From Sipunculus nudus (taxonomy: Eukaryota; Annelida; Sipuncula; Golfingiida; Sipunculidae), in NCBI GenBank assembly GCA_026874595.1, contig CM049317.1, forward strand, positions 65,822,618 to 65,886,617: a stretch of DNA of 64,000 nt. The letters are read 5' to 3'. The notes below the pieces were generated by a model that worked only from the letters and a program-made list of their open reading frames with translations, did no database searches and was not told the DNA's origin. Each line of letters opens with the position of its first letter. Position 1 is the stretch's first letter. Positions 22,791 to 35,079 of this stretch are shown here, in pieces. The translations under genes were made by a program, and so were the position numbers.

Positions 22791-23538
22791 GAGCATATAA
22801 TAATCACATTTTCTCTAGTGAATAATCACTTTATACATCAGATTTGTTTATGTTCAAATTAATACATTTATCTGAGACTGATTTTATCTTTATTGTTTTT
22901 TTAATATCTATGATATTTAATTGTCGTTATTCACATTTGTATCGACAAGTTATGCTAATATTGCACTGATATATAAAAGAACATCAGATATCGAATATGA
23001 ATGCATATTGTTTATCATTTATTCATGTTGAAAATAATGGAAGAACAAACAGTATGATTAGAAATAAAATATGAAGTATGAATTATATGAATATTCTATA
23101 ATGATTGAGTCATAATACAAGAAAGTTACAAATATCCATATACACAAACACACACGTGCAAGTGCACTTTATACGTCTTTCATTTAAAATGTGCATGTTT
23201 ATTAACAAATAAGTTTTTTTAAGTTCAAAGAGAACTTTATATCAACGATACTCGTATTTTAAAGTAAACTGTTTATGAAATGTAAAAAAAATCGCCGTTC
23301 CTATGTTAATGTATACCATTTTGTTCTGTTAACATAAAATTTATAATAGGCCTATATCTGTTTTACAAATAAAATTATGTTACACTTAATCCTGTACGAA
23401 CACACACATATGTCATATCAATATTACATCTTTATTTACATGTTACTTAAGGAGCCTGTGCATCGTTATCAAACATAGAGCAATTATTTTTATTAATCAT
23501 GTACATACAATCGACAAACCAAAATATGTTTTTGTAAT

Positions 23539-23575
23539 AACGAGAGAGAGAGAGAGATAGAGTGAGAGAGAGGGA
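23539..23575. repeat. GA microsatellite
   Basis: GAGAGAGA runs interrupted by GATAGAGTGA. Confidence 0.7.
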
Positions 23576-23660
23576 TACATTTAAGGGAGAGACACTTGAG
23601 AATATTGATCGACAAGCCATATTTTTCATATAATCAATTACAAACACTAGTGTATGCATA

Positions 23661-24131
23661 TATACTGTGGTTGGCTTCATATTCGCGAGGCTGAAATTAC
23701 GCGATTGCTCCATTTTTAATGTTTCGCGAGGGTTTCATTTTCGCGATCTCACCAGAACCTATATCAAATCTTTGGCAAAGCAATACCTGTGTGTATCATA
23801 AAATGAGAGAAGTGATGAGTTTGTAATATTCTTCTCATATAACGATGGGCCCGTACACACAGCACATACAGAGTAAATCAAATCTAAGGGAACGTTTTCC
23901 CTATACCTGCATGGATGAATTTTATCATAAAATTTTTCACTGTTCTTACCTATTCACATACAAGTATTGGCTACACTATATATATATATAGTGTATATAT
24001 ATATATATATATATAAGAAGGACATACTCAATTGGCCTATTATTCCCGAGGGTTTCATTTTCGCGATTATTTCCCAATCGCGAATATCGCGAAATTAAAA
24101 CCCTCGCGAACAAAAAGGCAACCACAGTATA
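23661..24131. mobile_element. MITE with TATACTGTGGTTG ends
   Basis: TATACTGTGGTTGGC at 23661 is inverted at 24119-24131 (CAACCACAGTATA). Internal palindromic motifs TCGCGAGG and GGTTTCATTTTCGCGA recur in both halves and orientations. A TA duplication at the ends is consistent with a Tc1/mariner-type non-autonomous element. Partial relatives ending GCCAACCACAGTG occur at about 46380-46458 and 52860-52938. Confidence 0.65.
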
Positions 24132-24312
24132 TAACATGACCGAAGGAACATGATACAAGAGGTAAATGAAGAAATCGGTTAATGGTCGATCTCCAATAGT
24201 TTTTAGCACTCCGTCACGAACCTAACTTCATTTTACAATTTATCTTTCAGTCATAAAACTTGATTTTACAACCAGGACCTAACTCTTATAAATATATACG
24301 TATATATGAGAG

Positions 24313-24607
24313 CACAGGCGCTTGAATTGCTATTAGCGTAGATTTCGGTTAAATTTGTTACTTTTCTGGGTCATTTTCATATAACTATTATACTGATCTG
24401 ACATTTTTCTAGCGTTTTCGGCACTATATGTTCCATCTCTTTATTATTTACGAAATATCTCAAATATTAAGTAAATAATAAAGAGATGGACCATATAGTG
24501 TGAAAAACGCAAAGAAAATGTTAGATAAGTAATAGTTATAAGAAAATGACCCAGAAAAGTAACAAATTTAACCGAAATCTACGCTAATAGCAATTCAAGC
24601 TCCCGTG
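24313..24607. mobile_element. Near-perfect foldback MITE
   Basis: Arms of about 140 bp pair along their whole length: GCTTGAATTGCTATTAGCGT at 24320 matches the inverse of the sequence ending at 24600, and CTCTTTATTATTTACGAAAT meets its inverse near 24480. Only a few mismatches and a tiny loop near 24455. It would fold into a long hairpin in single-stranded DNA or RNA. Confidence 0.75.
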
Positions 24608-24639
24608 ATAAGAGAGACAGGCAGGGATGGAGGAAGAGA

Positions 24640-24752
24640 GAGAGATCGATCTTATATATGGATAATAGAATACATGTATATGTTGAGAAAGCGGGGGAGG
24701 GGTGGAGGGAGAGAGATAATTAAGAGAGAGAGGGAGAGAGAGAGAGATTTTA
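24640..24752. repeat. GA-rich microsatellite region
   Basis: Interrupted GAGA and GGAGG runs between 24640 and 24752. Confidence 0.6.
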
Positions 24753-25435
24753 TGTGGATAAAGGAAACAATAAGATAAAACTTAACGTTCATTCTTTTTG
24801 CATTGCAAGCTAAAGGATGAATAAGTGGTCAAAAAGTTACAAGATAATCCGTTTTTCATTGTGCATGCATGGTTGGATTTATATTAATGTTCTGTTGATA
24901 AAGCTGTATAATTCTGCGGACTCGGGACTAAGTACAGAAAAATCATTCATGCAGTAAATACTCCATATAGTGCTTGCGGAATCTATATATTAATAGCGTA
25001 AGGCGATTTTTGTGATTTTCCGTATCTCCTCTGATACCGCCGTACGGATTACCGTGATTTTCGACATACATATGCTCTGGGTTTGTCCGAAGAGATTCCG
25101 CCCCCTTTTAATTTGCAATATTTGCGTATTACCTGCATAATTAATAATTTTAATATTTGCTCCCCCGTGGGCGCCTCTTTTCTTTGTGTCTTTGGGCCCG
25201 GTAACACAATGGCCATAGGGTGTGTGATGGCGGGACAGAGTTTTACTCCGGGGGCCCTATCTGGGGTTTTCTCACATTTCGTGGTGACCGGCCCGAAATA
25301 ATCCGCATTGGTGATCCCTTCTCAAAAGGCAACCTCCGCGCAGCGAAAAGGTCTATTGTGCACAAGGGAATCTCGCGTGAGGAGAATGCTCAAAAGAGGG
25401 CTTTTTTAAAGAATGAAAATTTTCCAAACGGTAGT

Positions 25436-26414
25436 GAATGCAGGGCAGTGTGTAAAACCCGGACCCCACGGCCCCCGGACCCCAAAAACCAATTTCCTCA
25501 TTTTCCATTATTTATATCGATAAAAACACCACTATTGCTGATGTAAGAACCGAGCTAAGTCCCTTAATGTTGCAGATTTGAAATGAAGATTTTAGTTAAC
25601 AAAAATTTTTCGATGAAGACGGACCTCATTTACTTGACTTTAGCTGACTGTTCCATTTTGACGGATCCAAGCTCATATAACCACCGCTCATAATTTATTT
25701 ATGACTAAAAGAGGAAAAAATAGCACTCATGTTACACAATAAATATAATTATTTGTTATTTTGAATTAAAATATAATAGTGCGGGCACACTGGGGGAAAT
25801 TTATTTGACACTACTAACAGACGTAGTGGACCTGAGACTGATACAGGGTCCTTCCGCGTAACAACAGGTTTCGTGTTCCGTTCATAACAACCATGCAATT
25901 TAAAGTTGGCAATAAAATAATTACCAAAAGGAATTGTTAATTACTTGCATTTCAAGCAACTGCAGCTTCCAAAATAATGATTTTGTATATGTTTTTAATT
26001 ATTATACTTTTTAAAATGCTACACAAATGAAATAAATAGCAAATATAAATTTATGAATAAAAACTGAGACAGAAATGTAAAAATACAGATAAAACACTAT
26101 AATAAATCACATGGGTATTATGGCTCAACGTGATGTGAAATATGTTATAAAGAAATATTATAACAACGAGTAAACGGGGTCCATGTAATCCGTGAAGAGG
26201 TCCGTACACCAGGGTCCTTAAGTGTTTATTATCAAATTTTCTTGCAAAACAGCCTATTTTTTTATGTTTAACCAAACATAACATATAATATGTTTTTAGA
26301 TATACTATGCTAAAATATCTGGACAAAATACAATGAGAATTTAAGAATTACAGATTTTTCTTGGGTCAAGGATCCGAAAAGGGGTCCGGGTTTTACACTG
26401 CCTGATTGCAGTGA
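25436..26414. mobile_element. Nested element with GGCAGTGTGTAAAACCCGG ends
   Basis: GGCAGTGTGTAAAACCCGG (near 25444) is inverted at about 26381-26403 (CCGGGTTTTACACTGCC). The flanks GAATGCAG and GATTGCAG look like a decayed 8-bp target-site duplication, as made by hAT elements. The left and right neighbours (GTGATTTTCGACATACATAT near 25053 and GTGATTTTCTACAAACATAT near 26611) are direct copies of each other, so the host sequence here is itself repetitive. No transposase frame. Confidence 0.5.
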
Positions 26415-26989
26415 CTGTCTCACTGGAAACATTGGCTCAGCTTTCAAACAGGAAAGGTCTTTGGGAGTGCGTGATATTTAAAAATATACAAAGCCATTAA
26501 GTATACCATATAATATAATGAAACCACGAACTTTTGCGCAGCGGGACTGCTAGACCATGTGAGTGCTCAGTTTTTGTGCGTGAAAACTGGAATGCAATTT
26601 TAGAGAACACGTGATTTTCTACAAACATATGCCCCGGGTTTGTCAGAAGACATTTCACCATTCGTACAGGAAGTATTCGTCCAAGTCATCCAGACTCCGA
26701 CATAAGGTCAAATCAAAGACTCAACACTTATACCAATTAACTGTTGGATTTAAAGAGATCTTTTGACGTTAACATTGTACAATCAAGAAAATCAACTATG
26801 ACAGACTATTTGACATTAGATCTAAATGCTCGCCCAAAACCGTGCGTAGCACGGGTAATTGCTAGTAATTATAAAACAAACATACACATTTCACAAAGTA
26901 TGCATCTATAAACATACGAAATCTTATCTTAATTTTTTTATTCTTTTCAGAATATGTATAAGATTTTTATATACCCGTACTCAATTAAC

Positions 26990-27940
26990 TGTGACGTGCT
27001 TCGTCACTCTAATCAAACGCCAGAATTAGTTATTACAACAATACAAACACAAACGATAACGGGCCCCCATAATAGGCAAGCTAATTAGTAAAACAAACAG
27101 GAGTTCGCTCTCTGTGAAGTAATCTTGTTAGACTTCTCAGTTCTGGTTTAATTACACACGTATATTTTTATGAAATTCTCCAACCGTTTAAATTTATAGA
27201 AAAATTTTCTGATAAAATTCCGTAAAAATATAAATCAAGACCGAGAATTATCACTGGTAGTTTTTTGCCTGCAATACTATGAACTAGTTATTGAGGCGTG
27301 TCATTGATCAACAAATGTTAATGGTAACTAGGACAAAATGTGAAAAAAAGTGACTGTCATTACGAGAAGAAAGTTCAAATGAGAAATGGATGGGTGAATG
27401 GACGGTATGTAAGAGGTTTCCTTTATATTTCCACGAGGGATTACGGGTCCAGTGCTGTCAGGCGGGTTTCCTTGCCGATTTCCGAGTGCCGTTATACGCT
27501 CCCGTGAGTTCCCCACGCGACCGCCTCCATCTTAGCTAATATGCAGTTGAACGATGTGTAAATTAAAAAAAATAGTTCCTTAATGTGACACAAGATATAA
27601 CTTTCTTCATGAAAATCAGTTAGTCTGACTATACCTGCAAAATGAGGGATTAATAAAGCCAGGAACATTTAGCGGACCGGGTTGTCATGTCGACATTATC
27701 GTAGTGCCGCTGCCGACATGCCGAAAAAATTACCGTTAATTATTTGAAAATATTAAGAGGATGGTATAAAATTTTGTTCAAGTACCTTAACAGACAACGT
27801 ACCTTTAACTTTACTGCGCATTAATCACATTATTTCCTATTATTTATTTTCTTTTTCGGCAAGATGGGCTTCGGCATTTTGGGTATGTGAAAATTTGTTT
27901 CGGCATTCTGGGTTTCGGCCATCTGGTCTACATTCGTTTC
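26990..27940 (-). repeat. Right long inverted arm
   Basis: Reverse-complement partner of 21822-22790, with small indels, for example a shorter TGCTTCTTTGTG segment and an altered GTGGCGACACAC stretch. Confidence 0.7.
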
Positions 27941-28025
27941 AACCTTACATGTAAAAAAAGGTTATTCAAGATGTTTCTTATTGATACAATATATATAATT
28001 TATACATCTCTTTATCAATAAAGAT

Positions 28026-28028
<3 letters not shown>

Positions 28029-28070
<42 letters not shown>
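28029..28070. repeat. CT microsatellite
   Basis: About 20 uninterrupted CT units. Confidence 0.9.
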
Positions 28071-28073
<3 letters not shown>

Positions 28074-28335
28074 ACCTTGCAGGGGTAATGGTTTCAGTGG
28101 GTTTCAATTAACATGATTAGATCATATCAAGCATTTCACACTTGACTTGTACTGCTTTTTGCTCATATAGCTTGAACAAACGCTACAGGTAATTAGCAGT
28201 CAGTATCCTATAATCCCTCGAACAAGCACACCAATTAATGAGGGGTAACACCTGGCTCCAGTATTGGCCTATCCTTGAGCAAGCACACCACTTAGGGTAA
28301 CCCCTGGCTCCAGTACTGGCCTATCCTGGCAATGA

Positions 28336-28359
28336 CTATCCTGGCAGCTGCCAGGATAG
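28336..28359. repeat. Perfect 24-bp palindrome
   Basis: The core TATCCTGGCAGCTGCCAGGA, extended symmetrically, lies at the right end of the foldback structure. The half site CCAGGATAGGCCAGT recurs several times at 28260-28375 and at 21030-21060. Confidence 0.8.
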
Positions 28360-28579
28360 GCCAGTAGCACTTCGGGTACTGTTGCTTTGTTTTGAAATTG
28401 AAATATATGTCACCGTTTAATATCATAAAGTAGTACAGTAAATGTTTAACAGCCACATCTTTCACCAACACATCGGGGAAAGCCCTGCTTGTTTGCTATT
28501 TTAAGCACTGCGGATTTTTCCCATAAAATAAACCGGTTCTGCTGATATAGACAAACCGTGAACTCTGAGCACCAATTTA

Positions 28580-29645
28580 AAAACGAAGTGCTTATTTCCA
28601 CTCCCCCTTAGGAGTTGAAATAAAAAATGCAACTTTCAACACCCGATATATAATATAAAAGTTGAATGTTTGTAAATTTTTAAAAAAATCATCCACATCC
28701 GGCCCAGATAGGACTGCCTGGCTGAATATACTTTATAAGTTATATACATGTAATTACAAGATGGTTATTTGTCTTACCTTTAATGTCCAGAACTGGTGAC
28801 ACAGTCTTTATATTACTGTAATATTAAACCTATGGTTCTTTGTTGTTCTAGTTTTTCTTTTAGACAAAATTCACTAATTTTGACACTACAGCCATGCTAT
28901 TCATACAGTCATGTTCTGGACAAAATAAGTGGTGGGATAAATTCAAGAAATGGTCAACCAGAGTAGTGGGTGCTGGTCCAGTGCAAACTGTCTGTGGACA
29001 CTTTAACTATGCACTAATCCAAGACCTGACAGCACTAGTCTGGGTATACAGAGACACAGACTCTGGACTGGTCCTACTAATGAGGTGCTAACAATTTATT
29101 GATAAGGACTGAGCCAGGACACAAGTGATGTCAAAACATTTTGCCCTATAATATTTTAGCTGCACTAAGCTTTATTCTCATGCATAATATATGAATCGAT
29201 AAAATTATTAAACAAACTAGTAGACAAATTTTAACTATTTGCAGAAAAGATACATTTATTGTTTAAAACTTGTTCACAAATTTTAAATGTAATTAAGCTG
29301 CAGGGTTTAATCTGGAAAATCATAAATGTTCTTAAACTTATGTTTCATACAGTAATAATTTCAACTTTGAAATGTATTTCAATGTAGAAACTGAAAACCT
29401 TTTATAAATGCACAAATATATAACTAGTGCTCCTAATGACTCAATACTATATTTGCACATAAAATAAAAAGCTGTAACAAGAAATACTGGTAAAGCATGC
29501 AAAGACTGGCTTTAACTGAAATAGACTAAAAAAAATTGGTGACTGTTTTCCAGAATGCTCAGACTGCATAAATCTTTTCCATCAGAAGGGAGTGAAAATA
29601 AGCATTCCTTTTTTCCACTCCCGGGGAGTGGAAATAAGGCCTGTC
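28580..29645. mobile_element. Possible TIR element with TGCTTATTTCCACTCCC ends
   Basis: TGCTTATTTCCACTCCC near 28589 is inverted at about 29586-29605 (GGGAGTGAAAATAAGCA), and each end is itself partly palindromic (ACTCCCGGGGAGT near 29620). The interior has a 65-codon frame at 28894-29091 without a known domain. The element class is unclear. Confidence 0.4.
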
Positions 29646-30077
29646 ATTTAAAAAAATAGTTTCTTTCCACCACCCCAGATGTCGCCACAGTATAACAAAA
29701 CAGGTCTAGGAATTTTACTTCCTATGACGACAACCGATAAATAATATTTATCAGGATGTGTTTTAATTGTTTAAATGAATCGGCTATATAAATATCGGTT
29801 CAACTGAATTTCCATTAAATTAATTAAATTTATGGCGCTTATGTTGTTCAGTTCGAGGACTCCGGATCATTATGGGAATTTCTGCAAGTTTTTATCGAAA
29901 TTGTTCATAACAGGAACCGATGCTGGTGGATTAGGAATAGTATATAACTTTACAAGCCTTAGTGTCATTATCATCACATCGATGTAAAATCAGTTATTGT
30001 TGCTTTCATCGCCGTTCGTGTAAGTTTCGGTTTGTGAATGCGTTTGTGTTTATGTTCATAATGTAACACCTGCAGTC

Positions 30078-30180
30078 ATGAACGGATCGAATCTCGTGAA
30101 ATTTGAGGGCATTTCGGGAATGGGCCAAGAAGAATGGGTGGGTCAGGCTCATGATCCGGATCATGGAAGTCCTTCAAGGT
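30078..30180 (+). CDS. Candidate first coding exon
   Basis: An ATG at 30078 opens 34 codons starting MNGSNLVKFEGISGMGQEEW, and the frame runs into an AAG|GTAACT donor at about 30180 in phase 2. The segment is more GC-balanced than its surroundings. Its phase would fit the acceptor before 38387 (AG|G, then ATG AGG), so it could be exon 1 of the transposase-protease gene with an 8.2-kb intron. No domain is recognised and no transcript evidence is available. Confidence 0.3.
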
Positions 30181-30284
30181 AACTCACAAATTTGCAGTCA
30201 TATATATGCCCAATTAAACCTTTTCGTATTGGCCGAATTAAGGAGAATTAAATCACACGTTTTGGGGAGCATCCCATATTAAGG

Positions 30285-30352
30285 ACCGCCCACGTAGCGG
30301 AGACCTACATTCCTGAGATGAAGGCCGTGGGTTCGATTTACATTGCCGGACA
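30285..30352 (+). repeat. Possible tRNA-derived SINE fragment
   Basis: TAGCGGAGACCT followed about 30 nt later by GTGGGTTCGATTTAC resembles the A and B boxes of an internal RNA polymerase III promoter. No proper acceptor stem is visible, so this is not a functional tRNA gene. Confidence 0.3.
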
Positions 30353-30359
30353 TATTCTG

Positions 30360-32230
30360 TGATATCATGTGCTATTTTTTTATTATTTTTATTTATTATT
30401 TGAAAATAAGGACATCATAATCCAACGTCATTTTGCATGTAATAAAATTCGAGTTCTGCTAATCGTTTGTGTCACTGAGGCGTACTCTATTTTTGTACAT
30501 GGAAGTACACACCTTTTTATATGGGGCTGTGCCCTGTTCTTATCCGCTTGCTATTTGCAATAAAATATTGTTTAAACAAAGTACACACCTTTACAATATT
30601 TATGTTAACCCTTTTATCACTTTATCCACCGGAGCAGGAATCTGTTTAAATGAATGAATACATCAACCAGTAGATAAGATAAGAGGAGTCATCTGTGTAA
30701 TGTCAGAGTTAACCGCCAGATGGCAATATATATGCGTACAACACACATTTACGCAACAATCGAGCTACATTGAACAGGTAATATATAACATTAAGTACAT
30801 TATGTATTTAGCTCTACATGGATGGACGGCTCAAGTGCCAGCAGCTTACAAGGCCTCATACATTGAATTATGTACGAATCTTCATTTTACACTAGTTAAT
30901 TAGAAATCTTGTAAGTAAAATGTATATAATTGAAAATGCATTGAAAAAAAGATAAATAAAAATTTTCACACCACCTTTCATAGACAGACAACAGTCTGAT
31001 TTTCTGAGACTGGAGAGATCTATATTCTCAGTCATACTGAGTTTACCCATATTTCGTTGTACTTCTAAGTTACAGTTCTGTTTAACATCTAAGACTTCCA
31101 TTACTGCTGAACAGTATCTCAAACAAGTGAATATCTAAAGACTCGATGGCAACTTCAAAATATGGATTTGATGTAAGATATGTATATGTTACATTAATGA
31201 ACATGTCATGATCAAATGGAACTGACCAGTTGATCTGACCATAATAATAAGGGGTTTAATAATTATATAGAATCCCTTTTTCATGCACATGTCATGATTT
31301 GAAGGAGATCCTGTCAGTAACATATATAGATCTTACTTTTGGGCTCTCTGTTTAGCTTAATGGACTACTGGTAGTATCCATTTGACTGATATATCAAAAC
31401 AAATTAAACAAGGGCATCTGGCAGCAAGTTACCTAAGCCAGAGCTTTGTAATTGGCGTTTTGCAACAAGTGACCTTTCAACCTCCGCATATATGCAGCCT
31501 ATACCACTTTGGTTTACATGGTTTTTTTTGTTTGTTTGTCAACATTATTGTTAGTTTTTAAATGTCAGATATCGGAATAGGCCGCTTTAAGGTTTTATAA
31601 AACGCATGCACAATCAAAAGAGGGACCATCGGGCATTCCTTTGAAAGTTGTTCCTGTACAATGCATGGAGGCCCTACAGTAAGGGGGGGGGGGGGTGGAT
31701 TCTATGGAAGAAATAGGGAAGTTAATTGTTTCGATCCCTTGACACGGTATTGAAAACTTAAAAGTCAATCTTCATATCAGATTTAAGCATTTTAAGGTAC
31801 ATAACCCACACCTGAAGTTGGATATAAAGTGCAGTTGGTAAAACTTAGAAATGTCCATGTTCACCCGATGTCTGTTATACATGCTTCATGCAAACTTTGT
31901 AAGTCATGCATTGCTAATTATCTATGTAATTTGCTAATGTCATTAAAAAAGTTAAATGCAAAATAATTAATTATGCTTATGATAATAATTTAATCTATAA
32001 TTCAACATATTTAGGTCTGAATATGGTAGACGGGAGGGGAGTTGCCCAATCTTGGATCCTCCGTTTATCTGGCCAACATCTGTCAGCTCATTAAAAATGC
32101 TCCATTTTGTCCAATACATTTAAGCCAAGGCAAGGTTAAGATAAGACTAATGTAGGATTATATTGTCCAGATAGATGCTGATGACGAAAAAAAAACTTGC
32201 TAAAACTTGCATAACTAGGTAAACTGGTTA
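30360..32230. other. Intergenic or intronic, no gene recognised
   Basis: AT-rich with short open frames of no recognisable character, and a G homopolymer at 31683-31696. Confidence 0.4.
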
Positions 32231-32880
32231 ATACGATCCGAATGGCCGATACTGCAAGTATAAGGGGGATGCATCTCGAAACACTGTCGTTCACAAGAAC
32301 GGGTTCGGCTCTCGAATGGCATAGCTAGGTCGCCGCTGCTGGGATCGGTGGAGGGAATGTAGGTTACTTCTGCCTTTGCGGTTGTGGATGCTGTAGCTTT
32401 CCTAAAGGTCACCGGTTCGGGATGTACGGTGGCGGCCTCTCGCGGCTCTCTGCTTGGCTTGGTGTGGCATCGCGTCTGTCGGCTCAGAGAACATGCTTCT
32501 GGAGCGTAAACTTCTTCTGCTGCTGCTGCCCAGATAGATCAGTCCACATTAAACGACCAGATCGAGGTCCGCTCCTTGTTCCAGTGTCATGACGTATCGT
32601 ACATCGGTTCACACGTGCAGTGTGTGAGGTCACTGTTGACATTATTTTTTCACCCGATGTCTTGCGGTACAATGTGAATTGTCAGCTGTTTTATATGACT
32701 GGCTGTGTTGACGGTTCCATGGTGTTTAGGTGGTGAATTAATTTATCAAAATGAACAAGAAGCTTGAATTAGTGAAGTTTGGGCAGCCGCTGGTCATTAC
32801 CATGCAGTGGTCCTGTGTCTGCATGAAGCGCTTCCTGTCGGCGCTGTCGTAAAGGTAAAACGAATTCCTAGTAAATGTTA
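32230..32880. promoter_or_regulatory. CpG-rich patch, candidate promoter or broken coding remnant
   Basis: This stretch is clearly richer in G, C and CpG than the DNA around it. Two open frames on the minus strand (32215-32412 and 32484-32672) are rich in Arg, Ser and Thr and could be one frame split by an indel. On the plus strand an ATG at 32750 starts a 34-codon frame (MNKKLELVKFGQPLVITMQW) that stops just before a GTAAAA donor. I cannot decide between a promoter region and a relic gene. Confidence 0.25.
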
Positions 32881-33450
32881 ATTGCATTTGCTTTACCAAG
32901 TTTTGTTCTCCCCGAGTAGATTCGGCCGATATCTGCTCTCTTCATTCCCCATATCTCTCCCAGTAATTTTTACACAAAGACATTTATACAGAAATAATTT
33001 ATATTCTGCAGACACCTTCACGTATGAACATACGTACATTTAATATAGGACTATGTTTTATGCGTACAACTTTTTTACCTTTCTTTGCAAGCGCCAATCC
33101 ACCAACCCTTTCTGCTGGGTAATTTTAACGAACACTTTCCAGATAAATAACCATAACATTGACCTAAGTGCAAAACATTTATTATTTGAAAGTATATAGG
33201 AGGGGGCGCCAGCTACATTTTCTTTTATGTATGTTTGATCCACAGCTTCACTACACGGGTATCTGCCACAGCAGATATCTGAAGGGAAGACGGATCTGGG
33301 GGTGACCCCACATCCAGAGTCTTAGGTAAGAGGAATTAAGTCTCGATCGTCCATTTTATATTGCACAACAAAGTTACAGCAGATACGGACGGACTATAGA
33401 GATTAAGGGTGTCTTTTCATAAACCGGCCACGAACACATAACATATTTAT

Positions 33451-33458
<8 letters not shown>

Positions 33459-33501
<43 letters not shown>

Positions 33502-33524
33502 TAGATAGATAGATAGATAGATAG
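33459..33524. repeat. AT then GATA microsatellite
   Basis: Alternating AT followed by six GATA units. Confidence 0.85.
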
Positions 33525-33607
33525 CCTTGCTAGTGTACATTTTTAAACTTAGTAGTTAATTAAAATATCACACAAATTTAAGATTAAAAAATTTATAATT
33601 AGCGCAT

Positions 33608-33608
33608 A

Positions 33609-33664
<56 letters not shown>

Positions 33665-33672
33665 TTATATAT
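33608..33672. repeat. AT microsatellite
   Basis: Long alternating AT run with few interruptions. Confidence 0.85.
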
Positions 33673-34093
33673 ATCCATCAAAATATAGTAGTATGATGCA
33701 CCGGAGGACAAAATTATAACATGTTATTCACATCAATATAATTAATTAATATAAATATCACCGTTCATTACTATTAAATAAAATACAATTAAAATCATAT
33801 ATTTTCCATCTATGATAATATTACTACACTTTGATATGTCCAGCATTCATCCGGTGTTGTTCTGTTCTAACTAAACCAGAGTGGAAGAAACGTTTTCATA
33901 CATTTTCATACACTAGGTAGGGGGTACCCCCACCCAATCCCCCCCCCCCCTCGGCGCTTCGCGGCCTCGCAATGTGAGCCCCCCCCCCCCCCCATCAAAT
34001 TCCTGTATCCGCCCCTGAACAGAGGCAGCAACAGTCAAGCCGGGAATATAACAAAGGATATACCGCCTTTGATATTCCATGTCCGCGTAATTC

Positions 34094-34333
34094 TCAGGGG
34101 TGGATCCAGAGAGGGCTACGGGGTGTGCGAGCCCCTTCAAACAGGGAAAAATTCATTCTCTTCTACAGTCTCCAAATTCATTGAAATATTAATTTCAGTT
34201 ATATATTATAAAAATATAAGTAAATTATCGGTTACTGTATCATAGGAATTTTAAATCACAACTTTGAAAAGTTTTCATCTTTTTATGGAACCCATAGGCC
34301 CCTATCCCTCCTTCCCAACGGATCCGCCCCTGA
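34094..34333. mobile_element. hAT-like MITE with CAGGGGYGGATCC ends
   Basis: TCAGGGGTGGATCCAGA at 34094 is inverted at about 34317-34333 (CGGATCCGCCCCTGA). The CAGGGGCGGATCC terminus is typical of animal non-autonomous hAT elements. Isolated single ends occur at about 12948 (AGGGGTGGATCCCGG), 34004 (TATCCGCCCCTGA) and 60501 (AAATCCGCCCCTG), so the family is repeated in the window. No clear 8-bp duplication was found. Confidence 0.6.
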
Positions 34334-35079
34334 GCTAATCCGGGGTTAACCGGTTCAAATCCAAGCCGTGCGGCCAATGGTCATTTGGTCGGGTCCAATA
34401 CACACCAAGGGGTGTTTTATCTTGATAAAATATAAATGTTTCTAATGGATTTCAAGATAAGTTTTTAAGAATACAGTGGTTTCTTGAAGAAACTTAATCT
34501 ATTAATCATAAATTTGTGATGATCCCATCAATTATTGTTCATTTTAACTGAATGTCCGTGAACTCCACACCCTCCCACCCCCTGGTTGACCACTTGGGTG
34601 TAAGAACAGACTCATAACGGTCAAACTGCGTCACTCGTCTCGTATCGTTTGTGTGGTCCGGAGGTTTATACCGTGAACAATCGTTCCTGGGAATATCGTT
34701 GGTATGTGATTTTTTATTTTTTTATGTGGTTGATGCTGTTACATAATGGCGTATGGTTTAAATTATAAATGGATGATATTCATAAGGGGGTATCAATACT
34801 GGTGGGTTTCACTGAATATTTTCCAAAATCTTGAATCTGTGAACAGAAGATAATGTCGCACGTTTGATCTCCACTCAAGTTACTTCATCAGCAATTGACA
34901 CCCCCCCCCCTTACCCCTTTCATGTATAGCTTTTAACTGATATAGTAAAAAAATAGTTGACTCTCAAGCAAACAGTGCACAGATAAATCTGTTTTTCTTA
35001 AACCGTTAATGTATGTGGAAAAAAAATTATTTCCATGGAATTATTATAAGGAAACCTAGAAGCCGTATAATTATACTTT

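Larger units (their letters stand above)
21003..28374. mobile_element. Large foldback structure, probably non-autonomous DNA transposon
   Basis: The outer ends match inverted: AGTGCTACTGGCATATCC at 21003 and, reverse complement, AGTGCTACTGGCCTATCC at 28357-28374. Long inner arms at about 21822-22790 and 26990-27940 are inverted copies, roughly 88-90% alike by eye. They share GACCAGATGGCCGAAACCCA, GCATGTCGGCAGCGGCACTA, ATAGTCAGACTAACTGATTT and GGAAATCGGCAAGGAAACCC. The centre (22.8-26.9 kb) holds other nested repeats and no long reading frame. No convincing target-site duplication was found. It may be one foldback transposon or two oppositely oriented copies of a shorter element. Confidence 0.6.

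Noticed and set aside
28894-29091. 65-codon Trp-rich frame
   Set aside because: No domain, no splice context, and it lies within a probable TIR element.
30285-30352. A functional tRNA gene
   Set aside because: Box-A and box-B-like sequences are present, but no paired acceptor stem or anticodon arm could be drawn.
33459-33672. AT/GATA blocks as a regularly spaced array (CRISPR or satellite)
   Set aside because: They are plain microsatellites without spacers; the host is a eukaryote.
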